Under the pieces are notes generated by a model. It ran no database searches. It saw nothing but the letters and a program-made list of their open reading frames with translations, and was not told the origin of the DNA. DNA of 64,000 nucleotides from Dichetophora obliterata (Eukaryota; Arthropoda; Insecta; Diptera; Sciomyzidae), in NCBI GenBank assembly GCA_963920525.1, contig OY986436.1, positions 176,382,361-176,446,360 on the forward strand, in the 5' to 3' direction. The position numbers and the translations under genes are program-made. Shown here one piece after another: positions 9,681 through 21,451 of the stretch. The first letter of the stretch is position 1. Every line of letters begins with the position of its first letter.

Positions 9681-12600
9681 CTACTGCATTTAATAGTTGG
9701 GGGTTTTTGTAACTGTAAACTTAAATCTTGACCTATCTGTTACTACATTTATACGTCTGCTTTATTTGCAAATAAAAATATTGCAAATAGCAAATTTCTC
9801 CATATAAACGATGACTTCAAATTTTATTTGCAATTAACTAAGTTGCGAAAACAAATTGTTACTAACGAAACTAATTGCAATAAAACGATAGGAGTTGCCA
9901 CTTTTTTCAACGATAACTTCAAAAAGCATATGTTTTAATATCAGTGCTACAATGTAATTGTGTGTTTTTAATCAGGCAGCACTGAAAAGTAAAACTATTC
10001 CTGAAAGAAAAACTCTCATATAAACCGTGACTTCACTATTTGCAATTTGTTTGTATTTGCAAATAGTTGACGTATACATTAATAGTAGTATAGTAGTATA
10101 TATTAATAAAACTAATTTTCTGTTTGCTTGTTTGTTTGTTTGTTTGACCTCAATGCAAATCTAAACGGCTGGATGGATTTCACTTAATTTTAGTACACAT
10201 ATTGTATGAATTCTAGATTAGATTGTTACGTACCTAGTTTTGACCACGCCTCTTTCTCCTCTTTTCAATTAGCTTTAATTTTGCTATTGTAAGACTTGTT
10301 GCAATCAGAGTTTTTCACCAACTTAATTTTAATTTTTTTTTTGTTACAATTGTAGAAATTTTTAGTATAATGACTTTTTCATAAAACATCGTTACCTAAG
10401 AATAAGAAGAAAACGACATGAAAATTAAAGTTTTGCCTTTCGATGCAAATATCTCCGCTGTTTTTTAAATATATCATTCAAAAGTTCAATAAAAGCTCTA
10501 AATAAAAAAAAAATTTGAAATATACTGTTAGAACAGTGTATATATTTTTGATTTTTTTTTTCAAAAAAGGTCGAAATTATTGACTTTTTATTCAAAAAAT
10601 GACTCAAAAGTACTTTTCATATGAAATAGCATTTACTAGCACAAATTCTTCCAGTTTTGCGCAAAAATTGTTTTTTAACTGAGTTTGTCATCAAAACAAA
10701 AATGGTACCCCCCACCTATGATTGTATTGACGAAATTGATTTTTCCCAAAATGTTGTTTTTATATTATTTACAAAATAGTCAAGTCTCAAAAATAATTTG
10801 TGTGAAAAGTGACTCCAATATCTTTCTTCAATCAATAGTTTTATTTTCAATCTAATTTTTCATACTATTGACTATCTGCATTTATAATACTTATTTCTTT
10901 ATAAAATTCTCTAATCTTCGAGACCCTTTCCAACCCCTCACTATATTTAGTTCTTTGTGTCCGTGTGTTCTTTCAACTATGACAACTTTTTATTCAATCT
11001 TAAGAAATAAGTAGAGAGCTGGTTTTTTACTTTTAAATGATTATTTCATCAAAAAAGTTACCGTGAATTGTAGACAATATTAAAATCTTGCATAGTTTTC
11101 TACCAAACAATCAGTTTATAATTCTACTGATTACCAACTACCAACAGTACAAAATTCTATGTTTTGAAATCAATGTCGGTTATAAAAAGTTGCGTCGATA
11201 GCCGAGTAGGTTAAACAGTTAAATTATAAAAAGGTTTATAAAAAATGTATGGTGACACTGTTTATTTATTTTAATGATTAAGATTGATTTGATCAAGTTG
11301 CGATATTTGCCATCGAACTTCATAGCTGAACGCACTTCCAGATATGAAAAATGGAAGAACGTTTTTTGAATTGCATATAGTTGTTGTTATTTTGAACTGC
11401 TTAATGCATGCAAAAGACTCCGTCTTATATGTAAACATTACTATTTCTAAAAAAAAAATATATATATATTTTGTTGCTGTTTAAAAGTAATATTCATTAA
11501 CTAATGTGGTACTAAAGTGGTACATTTCAAGTACTCAATATAAGTAACATATTCTTACAGCGTATTTCACTTAAAATTTTGGTGGTAAAATATCAGCTCT
11601 GCCTTATATCTGATTGAAAAAAAAAACAAAAATAAATTTTTTTAAAAATTATTGCAAATCATTACAAATCATTTAATGTTCTTCCAATGACAGCTTAAAA
11701 TCATTAAAATGATGTTTGAATATGTCCCACAAACAATTGAAAACCACGTGAAGACCCACATTATAAATTAATGGGCATTTAGATATAGCATCAGATATTT
11801 TGTTTTAACTGCATATGAACAGAAATCATTTTAAAACCATAAAAAGAAACAAAAAATAACACAATGCATATCGAAAGCTTATATTCAATATGACTTATTT
11901 ACATTTTGCAAAAAAATTCGTTTTTTATTGCAAAGAAATCTTTGACTCATATATATATTTCAATAAAAAAAAAAACAGTTTAGCCAAGGAGTCTTATACA
12001 ATATATAGGAATCTTATGTCAAAACCAAGTAATGTAAGCCCACACAAACAAATAAAAAGGGTTTTTTTTTTTAAATTTAACTTCAACTTTTCTTACAATA
12101 TTTTTTCCTAAATTGTCAGTTTTTTTATTGTTTTAAATATTGAATTTTTCTTGTTGTTGTGCTTGATGTGTTAATAGTGCAAAATGTTGAATTTCGCATA
12201 TTTGCCAGTGCATTTTGCATCAACCCTTACTTAATTGAAAAAAAATATTTTAAATAATGAACATATAAATTAAACATATATTTGCAAAAATTTTCTCTAA
12301 ACAATTTGAAAATCTTGAAAATATATGTAAATTAGTTGTGCCATTAAAAAATAAAATGCCCCTTTGTTTGCTTTTAGTACAGAAGCAACATTGGTTATTG
12401 TCATTTCCTCTGTTTGACATTATACTCCCATGACTGACAGTTTATTTATAGTACCTGGATTAACATACCTTGGGTTTATCATAATTTTTACCCTTAAATT
12501 GTTGACTTATCCACAATACAGTTCTTTTTGTTTGTGAGTACAAAAGAGCTCACCTACACAATTTCTTAGAAATATTCAAGAAAATTGAAGGAAACGCATT

Positions 12601-12764
12601 GAAAAGCATAGGAATAGATGACTTATCAGCGGTAAAGATATTTGACAAATAACAGGTAATTTTATAATCGAACGGAATTATCTTAGAATATTAATGAGTT
12701 TAATGCAGATTCGGACGATAACTCGACAATAGGCCTTATCTGCAGAAGGAAGAAAAATTATGGC
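9681..12764. other. Intergenic, no gene seen
   Basis: AT-rich DNA with homopolymer tracts, a (TTTG)n microsatellite near 10,120-10,145 and the dispersed repeat annotated separately. The short frames at 10,425 and 11,890 have low-complexity composition and are not credible genes. Confidence 0.6.
10118..10270. repeat. Dispersed repeat with a TTTG microsatellite, copy 1
   Basis: It contains a TTTCTGTTTGCTTGTTTG microsatellite, then TTTGACCTCA, AACGGCTGGATGGATTTC, CACATATTGT and CCTAGATTAGATTG-like blocks. These recur in order in a diverged copy at 24,838-25,080. The family is not identified. A Helitron-like end is possible but not shown. Confidence 0.6.
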
Positions 12765-12777
12765 TCTAAGTCTAATA
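12765..12777. repeat. Target-site duplication, LINE left flank
   Basis: TCTAAGTCTAATA here is repeated exactly at 16,153-16,165. It brackets the minus-strand LINE fragment and marks its insertion. Confidence 0.85.
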
Positions 12778-12896
12778 GTTACTTACTTAGTTGGCGCTAC
12801 TAAGTTAGTTGGCCTCATCTAAGAATTTGCGCCAGCCATTTCTGTCTTTCGCTTGCTGGCGCCAGTTGAAAATTCCAAGTTTCGTCAGGTTGTCCT

Positions 12897-13503
12897 CTAA
12901 TTGGTCCTTCCAACGAAGATGCGGTTGCTCTCTTCTGCGTTGACCTCCGCTGGGTACCGAATCGAATATTTTCTTCTGCGCTGAACATGACCTAGCCAGC
13001 GAAGACGCTCGATTTTAATGCGCTTGACTATGTCGATGTCAGTGTACAGCTCATACAGTTCATCATTCCACCGCATTCGGTACTCGCCATTGACGCAGAT
13101 TGGTCCGTAGATCTTACGAAGAATCTGTCTCTCGAATGCTCCTAAAGTCTTTTCATCTGAACTGCTAGCGTCCAGTGACGACATGTTGTAACTTCACTGT
13201 CGAAGCGAACATCGAAGCGAAGTTTTCAATCTGGCAGTATTTTGTAACATTTTCGTTTGACAGGCGATTTGGCTTGTTGCGAAGTTATGTTCGAACATTT
13301 AACAGCAGGTTTGTGATGCATAAAGTAGGACTGGCATGATGAGCGATTTATAGAGCGTGATTTTCGTTCGTCGAGAGAGAGTTCTGCTTCTCAATTGCCT
13401 GCTGAGCCCAAAGTAACACCTGTTGGCAAGAGTTATTCTTCGCTTGATCTCAATGCTGATGTCGTTGGTTGAATTTATGCTGGATCCCAGATAGACGAAG
13501 TCC
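12897..13503 (-). pseudogene. LINE reverse transcriptase, C-terminal fragments
   Basis: Two frames cover this stretch. The upstream one (13,299-13,503) contains KDFVYLGSSINS and LYKSLIMPVLLYASQ. The downstream one (12,897-13,184) contains LRKIYGPICVNGEYRMR and RLRWLGHVQRR. Both are typical of the reverse transcriptase thumb and C-terminal region of insect RTE-like LINEs. A frameshift or stop separates them (13,185-13,298). The upstream continuation lies beyond the hAT insertion at 15,982-16,152. Confidence 0.85.
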
Positions 13504-13635
13504 TTCACAACCAGTGGCGTCATTTCACCAAAACCTTAGGGGGGGGGGCGAGAATTTAAATGACATAAAAAGATTTTTTTCGTAAAACATAACATTTAAT
13601 AAAACCACAGTTATACACATTTTTATACACACCTA

Positions 13636-14503
13636 CAGTTGCGGTCAAAATAATAGCAGCGCCCTTATATTCATACATGTTTGGATAAATAATACTAGTC
13701 TACGAATTTCGGATCCGGTAAGTCCATTTTCATTTCTATATGTACTTTCAATACTCGTTCCAACTCCGTACTCAGTTTCCTCCTATATTGTAAAATTTTC
13801 GAGATACAGGGTGTTTCACGTTTTTGGCAAGTGTTTAGTATTATTGATCTCGAATCTAAACTACTCACCATAAAATAAAAAGTATAATTTTGTATTTTTG
13901 AAAAATTATCAACTTTTCCATCAATGTATCAACCACTATCGTGTCATGTGCTGTAGCGAAGCTAAAATTCTGAGATTCTCCAACGAAATATCAACAAATT
14001 TTGTATCTTTTGTTTTAGCGGAACTGTAACCGTCCAAATTTAAAATGTCTTTTTTTCATGTAAAAATACACTTAATCAACAGTATTTTTTTAAATGCTAA
14101 CTTTGGACAGTAACAGCTCTGCTAAAACAAAAGAAAGAAAATTTGTCGATATTTTGTTGGATAATCTCAAAATGTTTTCTCCGCTACAGAACATGACACG
14201 AAAGCGATTGATATACTTATGAAAAATCTGATATTTTTTCTAAAATACAAAATATTATTTTTTATTTTATGGTGAGTAGTTTAGATTCTAGATCAATAAT
14301 ACTAAACACGTACCAAAACCGTAAAACACCCTGTATCTTGAAAGTTTTACAATATAGGAGGAAACTGAGTACGGAGTTGGAACGAGTATTGAAGTACATA
14401 TAGGAATGAAAATGGACTTACAGGATCCGAAATTCGTAGACTAGTATTATTTATCCAAACATGTATAAATATAAGGGCGCTGCTATTATTTTGACCGCAG
14501 CTG
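13636..14503. mobile_element. 868-base palindromic MITE, Tc1/mariner-like ends, TA-flanked
   Basis: The whole element is an imperfect inverted repeat folding about a centre near 14,070. The left end CAGTTGCGGTCAAAATAATA and the inverted right end CAGCTGCGGTCAAAATAATA differ at one base. TA dinucleotides flank it (13,634-13,635 and 14,504-14,505), as expected for a Tc1/mariner target site. Arms of about 430 bases match through most of their length, including AACTCCGTACTCAGTTTCCT and its complement. It has no coding capacity and sits inside the hAT element. Confidence 0.9.
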
Positions 14504-14617
14504 TATATGAATTCAATTTATATTACAATATACACATATTTAATACATGTTAAATCCATGGACTTAAAAATAAAAATAAAATTTTTTATCCATTAACGGG
14601 AAAAATATATATTGGAT

Positions 14618-15346
14618 TTATTCCAGTGGATAACGACGTTGACGATTGAGGGTAAACTCCTTAATGAGATCTTCCTTGTTGAACTTTTTTACCATTGCTG
14701 GTTCCACAGCCATCAGCATGAGGCGGCTTAAACGGTCATCTCCCATTGTTGTACGAAGAAACGACTTCACTTTCTTTAAAGTGGAGAAAAATCTTTCGTT
14801 GGATGCGGTAGTCACTGGCAGTGTCAAAACAATATACATTAAGTGTATTTTTTGTGAGAAAGCTATTGGCGTTTTTTCTAAACTCTGTACCATATCTATA
14901 ATTGATTTTGTTTTATTTTGTTTCAAATATTCTCTCGCCAAACTCAATTGGCTCCTGAGAACAATTTCACCAGCGTGGGTGGAATACAGTTTAAAAAATT
15001 GTATTATTGAATCTTCGGACAAAAAAGTTTCCGAATCAGGATCAAATGTTTCTAATATTATCATTAGCTCTGTGTTGTCTTGAAATAGCTTTTCATACTC
15101 TGATAAAAATTTGTCAACGACTTTGAAGTAGATCTTATGCATATTTTCATCAAATTTAAGTGGTAGTTTACTGCGTTGGCCAAGTGTTGACATTGCCAAT
15201 GATTCCTTAAGCTTTTGAGCTAATTTGGCTACTCTGCTAGTAAAAAAAACTGAAATTTGAGAGAACTCCTCTTTCATCCAAACACTTCCAAGCAACAGAC
15301 AAATTATGTGCACGGCCAATGCAGAAAACAATTTCGACGAAGGCAA
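14618..15346 (-). pseudogene. hAT transposase, C-terminal fragment
   Basis: A 242-codon frame ending in the hAT dimerisation region. The stretch LPVTTASNERFFSTLKKVKS followed by LSRLMLMAVE is the signature of hAT C-termini, of the type found in ZMYM/P52rIPK-like transposase relatives. The N-terminal two thirds, with the zinc finger and the first catalytic residues, are absent from the element, so this cannot encode an active transposase. No convincing start codon was identified; the frame simply opens after a stop. Confidence 0.85.
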
Positions 15347-15490
15347 AAAGGAGGTTTTGAACTAAAAATTATGAGTACACAATTGTTGCTTTTTTGCTGA
15401 AATTTGAATGTTAAATACTGCACTGTGAACTCTCGAGGAAGTCTATAATAATCAAATCGTTGGTTTCCCCTGGATCAGACACGAATGTCG

Positions 15491-15614
15491 TATAAACAAA
15501 AAACACAATCGTTCTTCTAAAAGCGGTGATGCCACGCAGCTTATAGTACGATAGAATTTTGTCAAAATACGCGGCAACGGTGCTTTTGGAAGAACGATCG
15601 TGTTTTGTTTATAA
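15491..15614. repeat. Hairpin inside the hAT element
   Basis: TATAAACAAAAAACACAATC with GTTCTTCTAAAAGC (15,491-15,524) is the near-complement of 15,581-15,614, about 34-base arms around a 56-base loop. It may be a small transposon remnant or a subterminal hAT structure. Confidence 0.7.
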
Positions 15615-15981
15615 AACTGATTTAATCAGAAGATTAGAAGAAATACCATCGCCTTTCGTATCGGTGGCGCTCTAGTCCATGACACAAAGAACGATAACGA
15701 TTTCAATATTGCGGTGAACTGTTCTTTAGTCGGACCAAAATAATATGTAACGTAATAATTATATAATCAGATATATTTTAATTAAAAGTATGCAATCAAA
15801 TTGGTATATTAGTTAAATAAATCTTGTAAAAATTAGACGAATTTACAAAATAACAGTGCATTGAAATTTTTTAGTGTATAATTCTACCACGATTAGATGG
15901 TTTTATTGAATAATAGTATCAGATCCTAGGTGGGCCAATGCCCCCCCCCAGTCCAACCCAATTGACGCCGCTGTACACAAC

Positions 15982-16152
15982 CTCGAAGGAGGTATTGTCA
16001 ACTGTAAAGTGGGTTCCAAGACGCTGGGACTGTTTGTTTGTTGACACCAAGTATTTCGTCTTATCTGCATTCACTGCCAAAACCATTCGACTCTCTTTCT
16101 AATCTGGAAAGTGCTGCACTGACTTCGCGCTTATTATGACAAATGATATCGA
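15982..16152 (-). pseudogene. LINE reverse transcriptase fragment upstream of the hAT insertion
   Basis: The minus strand encodes a decayed RT segment (YLVSTNKQS-like and W-x-PLYS stretches) directly upstream of the KDFVYLG fragment on the other side of the hAT. It ends abruptly at 16,152 next to the duplicated TCTAAGTCTAATA, which is the 5' truncation point. Confidence 0.7.
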
Positions 16153-16605
16153 TCTAAGTCTAATAAAAGGAAACAAAAATGCAACGAAGCGCATGAGGGG
16201 TGTACAGTCTTGGGTTTTTCCAAAAAATTTGAACCATTTTCTAGAATTGAAGTCTGTAATTCCATCATATCACAAGTGGTATTCAATGAACGCCGTATTG
16301 GCGATGTAAACAGCGTATGTTCGGTAAGTTAACAGCAGCGTAATTTGCAATAATGAAATTGTAAAGGATTAAACATACGCAGCTTACGCCACAAAAACGT
16401 GGTGTATATAGTACGTATAATGCGTATTATTTTGGCAAGCAGTGTTAAAATTAAATTTAGCAATTTAAAAAATTAAAAATTCACTTACCATTAATGGATC
16501 TAAAATTTGTTTAGAGTTTAGAATAATTTTGTGATGGCAGTTTTTTTTAATAGAACTACGCAATTTATTCGGTTGTTATTCAGCGTGGGCTCGTAGAAGC
16601 GCTTA

Positions 16606-16828
16606 TGCTTGGTTTTCACTATGTCATTTTCAGTGGTCAGTTGTTGTCAATCAAATTGAAAATAACAACATGCTGACATTTTTTCTAACTTTGGCAATCT
16701 TGGAAAACTAAAAACAAATAAATTATTAACTGGAGCTATGCAGAAAATGTTCTAGAGTTTTATTAAGGTGATATTTTAGGTGATAAACTTTTGTGTTGTC
16801 ATAAAAATGACATATTGAAAACCAAGCA
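16606..16828. mobile_element. Harbinger-like MITE, copy 2 (223 bases)
   Basis: The ends are TGCTTGGTTTTCACTATGTC and, inverted, TGCTTGGTTTTCAATATGTC. It is flanked by TTA on both sides (16,603-16,605 and 16,829-16,831). It aligns along its length with 7,484-7,705, sharing for example GGAGCTATGCAGAAAATGTT. Confidence 0.88.
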
Positions 16829-17129
16829 TTAGTGTAAATTTATTTCTATTTCAGTATATATATGTCGTTCATTGAATACCTCTTTTATTTTTATGATAAT
16901 ACTGAAAAAATGTAAGCGATTCAATTAATAAACCAATATCATTATTCACTGTCAATTTGATATTTTTCTCTTGTTTTTGTTAATATTGTTACGAACACAC
17001 TTTACTTTAAATTTTAATAAAATCGTCAAGGAGCTCACAGAAATCTTAATTTTGCTATTGAATAAAAAGGCCTAGCTACTGATTTGAAAAAAGAAAAAAA
17101 ATATTTGAAATTAAGAAACAACCTATCTA

Positions 17130-18182
17130 CACTCAGAAAAAAGTTTATCGAAATATGAGAAAAAAGGCATCATATTAAGTAAAATATGGTATTGATTTTG
17201 CTCCAGATAATGCTTTTCTCTAAATGTGATCCCAAAAATTCCCTAAAAATGCCAAAAAGCTTCCATGAAAATGAGAAAAATTTTCTCATTAATCAAAAAG
17301 ACCTTCTCTTTAATAAAAAAATATTTCTTCATAATACGTTCAACCGTTTTCTTTATTGTGTAAATTTTTCCCGAAAACTGAAATATTTATTTAATTTTAA
17401 TAAATGTTTTCTTTAAGTTGCTTTTATAGTTTCTCACAAAAAATAACACTTTCTTTAAAAGAAAGATATATTTTCTTAACATTGATACAACATATTTCTT
17501 TATTGCGTACATTTTTCTTTCAAACACAGAAATATATCCGCAATTACGATTAAAAAATTATTTTTGTAAAACATTTGTTTTAACTCAGTTCTACGCAAAA
17601 GTAGAAGTATTAATGTCAAATTGTGATTCGGTTTTAAAAATATTAGTTAAAAATATTTTAAGAGGTAGAATTATTGTTGTGGCATTGTTTTTCGGGACTC
17701 TTTATAAATATTCCAGAAATTTATTCTGAAAAACGGTTTTGTAAATGCATCCAAAGAAACAGTAGTAATAAACAACATCACTTTGTGTAGCTTTGTTAAG
17801 TAAAAAAACCTTTTGAAGGAACAATCGTCATAATATGCAGAATATGGTAACACCACTTGCTTTTCACAACATTAATCAATTGCTCTCACGCTTTCTATTT
17901 TTTTCGTACCTCAATCAATATAAGAAAAATATATCGATTTTTGAGAAGAAACCTTTTTAATTTTTGAGAATGGATTTGTTGTTACTGAAGAAAATATTTC
18001 GCATAGTGAATTATTTATCAACAATAGAGAACATTTTTCATTTCCCACAAGGAAAGAAATATTCTTCGAATATGTGAAAATTTATTATAATTGAAGTAAA
18101 TTTTATTTGAAATAAAGAAAATTTCTATTATCGAAAATAGAGAAATTTTTTATCACAAAAAGATAGGTGTTTTTTCTGAGTA
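17130..18182. mobile_element. Candidate MITE with CACTCAG/CTGAGTA ends
   Basis: CACTCAGAAAAAAG at the left and, inverted from the right, TACTCAGAAAAAACACC, flanked by TA on both sides. The interior is AT-rich with repeated TTTTCTC/GAGAAAA blocks. Its ends resemble the CACTCA-ended pair at 28,419 and 30,806. The frames at 17,186 and 17,671 inside it are not recognisable. Confidence 0.5.
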
Positions 18183-18185
18183 TAC

Positions 18186-20328
18186 TACACTTAAACGAAA
18201 AGTATAAGATTTCATAAATTTTTGTTTTAAGGAAGCTTGTTATCCTCTTAATACAATAATCTGTTACTTTGATTGGTGAATATTTGTACACTGAAAGATT
18301 TAAACGGTTTTTTAGCTCTCCTGAAAAAGTTTTTTTTTTTAGACAGGTCATATTGAATATAGCTTAGATAGCTTATCGATATGCTCAAGTTTTTATTGCA
18401 CAAAAATGCTATATTTAAAACGAGTATAAGCAATACATGAAAAGTGATGGCGCATCGAAACTGCACTGTCAATGTCAAAACATTGGTGCTGCCTTTAGAA
18501 AAGATTGGAGAAATCTTTAATCTGGAGTCCCACATTAAAAGAGGTCCCACTAAAGATAACTCTCCTTTACTGTTGCTGATTGTAAAGCGAAGCGATAAAA
18601 AATTGTACAAATTCGCATTAGTGTGCCATGTAAGGTTAATAAGGTGTAGTGCATCATTCAAGGGCTAAACTTTTAAATAAGTTTACCTTAAATTGCATTA
18701 ATTTATATAGATACAAAAAAAAATGAATCATTGTTGACTGTTTTCATTGACAAAACTAAAGTGCAGTCACGCTACACAATTGAACAGGTACAAAAATAAA
18801 TCTGTCAATCAATAAAAAATAAACATATTTCAATTGTCGAACAACCAGTTGCAAAGTGAGCTATTTTGATTTACCTCGAAGTCAAGCAGTCTTCCTGCCT
18901 TCTCCGCTCACAGCACTCCAACGCTACCAATGCTTCTTGCACAAACCAGGCCACACATGAAACTTTTGAAAGCGTACAACACTGGGTAAACGCACGATAC
19001 GCTGCTAAGACAAACAAAAACTTTCAAGGTATACCAACTTCAACGTGCAGTTGGCCAGGTTCATGTCAGACATTTGTCTCATTCACACAGCCTGTTTCAG
19101 TTTATGTATTAGGTTTGTTTGTCGCAATATGTAACTAGTTAATTTTCCGGCCATTGAAAAAAAAATACACGCAGTAAAAACAAGAAATCTTGAAAAGCTT
19201 GTTACATCTATTTATGTTGAGACAACACATAACCGCCGCACGACCTAAATGCAAGTGTTCACCTTCGATTTTTTTTGTCACTTGTTGATTGCAACAATGT
19301 TGAGTAACACATAGCAACATTTGTTGCTGCCTACCAGCCAGACATTCAGTTCTCTCACACTTTAATTTTCTCTCTATCCCAGTAGTTTTCCATGTTCTAA
19401 ATTTTAAGTAAAAAAAAAAAATCACGGTATCGATCATTCTAATTATATTTTTTTCCATTATTTATTTTCTTTCTTCGCACCTGTCTTGAATTTCACAAAA
19501 AGTTTCCGCTTGAAAATCCGTGAAAATGACGCTTCTTTGCAAGGCAGTATTAATTTGCAGGTTTTTCTGTTGAAAAATAAAATAAAAATTTAGTTTTACT
19601 TCCTGACATATCATACAAACAATAATATTTATATTAATATATATTAAAAAAATCTGTAGCATATTAAAAGAAATTGATTTTGTTTCATGATATTTCCATT
19701 AATTCGGTTTTTTTGTGGCGTATCTGTTATTGATTAAACTATTAAGGTTTTTTTTTAATATCGAATGATTCTAATCAAAGAACATGCCACTTAATGTGTT
19801 TTATTTTTAGATTACAATTAATTCAAGTTTGGTTTATCAAATCTGCGTACTTCATTTAAGCACAACAAGGAAATTAAGTAAATCGATACAAATTAAGGCG
19901 AACAACGGAATCGATTCTGGAATGAAATTGTCTATGATTTGCTGATTAACGACATAGAATATGTTGTACTCTAAATAAACTATTTAGCACTTAGTTATTA
20001 CTTTAAGAGCGTATTATGAATGTTACTAGAAAGGAGAAAAAACATAAAATTCAATATTAAATCGAAAGTAGGTTGTGGTGACTTCATTGGCGTGGGTTTA
20101 AATTAATTTCTTGCGTGTCAAACTTATTACGTTAAAATTTTTAAAAAATTCACCACATTTGAATTTTTTAGAAAATGCGTACACAATTGAATTTTTTTTG
20201 CTATTGAAAAATATTATCTTCATTTGACATTCATGTCAAAGAAAAACTATTGAAATAATAAATTATTTAATAAATATTCAAACTACGAACCATTTATATA
20301 GTTGTATACGCATTTAAGTACGAATTAA
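18186..20328. other. Intergenic, no gene supported
   Basis: It includes a patch of more balanced composition at about 18,860-19,380 with open frames on both strands, but no domain, splice set or promoter that I recognise. The frame at 18,248-18,661 (minus, 137 codons) is also unrecognised. Confidence 0.5.
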
Positions 20329-20470
20329 TGCTATGTTTACACTGACAACTAAATGCGCATTTACGAAATCCACATTTACGAATGGCCCTTTACTCGTTGT
20401 TGGAGTAACAGGAACAAATATATATAGTAAATTCTCTAAATGCGCATTTAGCTCTCAATGTGAACATAGC
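20329..20470. mobile_element. 142-base MITE, Harbinger-like
   Basis: TGCTATGTTTACACTGACAA at the left and, inverted from the right, TGCTATGTTCACATTGAGAG, continuing into a shared CTAAATGCGCATTTA block. TAA flanks both sides (20,326-20,328 and 20,471-20,473). The inverted repeats are about 40 bases with a short unique centre. Confidence 0.82.
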
Positions 20471-20473
20471 ATA

Positions 20474-21318
20474 ACACTGTCCTTTTGTTTCTTATCTAAA
20501 AATATGTTTCTCGATTCTTCTTAATTATTTTCGTGTTATATATGTAATACGAAAAAACAAGAGTCATAGAAGTGAGATAAAGATGAGAGAAAAGCAAATT
20601 ATACTCAATTATTATACCAATAATGATATTAAAAACAATTATTGAACCTTCTTAAAAAAAAATTCCACAAATGGAGACTATTTTTAATAATTTATTATTG
20701 CAAAGAACAAATTTATATTGACAAACATTTTAAAATATAAATATTAGCCTTGGCAACGCTTATTAAAATACTTAACGCGAAAGTTGTTGTAGAACGTTCG
20801 TTGCAATAAAATCCAAAAACATTGGTAGCAAGATATAATATTTTAATTTGACTTCAAATGCATCAGATCCTATTATATTGATGAAATGCTTTTCTCTAAG
20901 TAAATATTAAGGAATCAACCACAAAAATGTGTTAATTTTCTTTTCTTAAGGCAAATTTAAAAAAAAAAATTCTAAATATTCAGATATATTCTAAATACAT
21001 TTGAAATACATACTCTTTGATAGTCTACAATACTTTGATAGTCTAGAATACAACATAGTTTGCTGCTAGTTTTCAAAAACAAAATTTTTAAAAATATTGC
21101 TTTCAACAGCTGTCCACGGAGAAAATATTCAATATTCTATACTTAAACCAAGAAAGAAGGCTTTCAGTTCTCAACCATAGACAAAATTCTCAATTAATGT
21201 CTTATATGTTATTTGTAGTATTGAGAAAATATAAAAGAAATGTCATTAAGAAAAAACCAATTAGTTTTAGCATATTTTTTTTTATTTTATTAATATTTTT
21301 AGTGCATATTTTTTTATT
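20474..21318. other. Intergenic, no gene seen
   Basis: AT-rich DNA with homopolymer tracts and no supported feature. Confidence 0.6.
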
Positions 21319-21403
21319 ATATCGTCGTTGGGCGTGCAAAACCGCGTGTACTTATATGAAAACGTTCGGCGGATACGCGGTATTGCACGCGCTACGACGA
21401 TAT
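21319..21403. repeat. GC-rich hairpin, 31-base arms
   Basis: 21,319-21,349 and 21,373-21,403 are complementary at 27 of 31 positions (ATATCGTCGT, CGTGCAA and ACCGCGT blocks), with a 23-base loop. The GC content stands out sharply from the AT-rich surroundings. Confidence 0.85.
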
Positions 21404-21451
21404 GTTTATCGATATTTCAGTAATTCAAAAATTGATGGCTGGTAGAGTGGA

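Larger units (their letters stand above)
13512..15973 (-). mobile_element. hAT transposon, internally deleted, inserted in the LINE
   Basis: The ends are CAGTGGCGTCATTTCACC on the left and, inverted from the right, CAGCGGCGTCAATTGGG, each followed by a run of about ten Gs. The flanks TTCACAAC (13,504-13,511) and TACACAAC (15,974-15,981) are an 8-base target duplication with one change, diagnostic of hAT. The insertion splits the LINE codons for FEVVKDF. Inside are a transposase C-terminal frame (14,618-15,346), a hairpin (15,491-15,614) and a nested palindromic MITE (13,636-14,503). Confidence 0.9.
12778..16152 (-). mobile_element. 5'-truncated LINE (RTE/BovB-like), split by a hAT insertion
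   Basis: Minus-strand non-LTR retrotransposon of about 905 bases excluding the nested hAT. It is bracketed by a perfect 13-base duplication (12,765-12,777 and 16,153-16,165). Its 3' end on the minus strand is a TAAGTAAGTAAC run, as expected of RTE-type elements that end in short tandem repeats. The coding part is the C-terminal end of a reverse transcriptase; everything upstream is missing, the usual result of incomplete target-primed reverse transcription. Confidence 0.85.

Noticed and set aside
18248..18661. 137-codon minus-strand frame
   Set aside because: Composition follows the local AT bias and no motif is recognisable.
18866..19138. 90-codon plus-strand frame in a patch of balanced composition
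   Set aside because: No start context, domain, splice partner or promoter; an opposing frame of similar quality covers the adjacent DNA.
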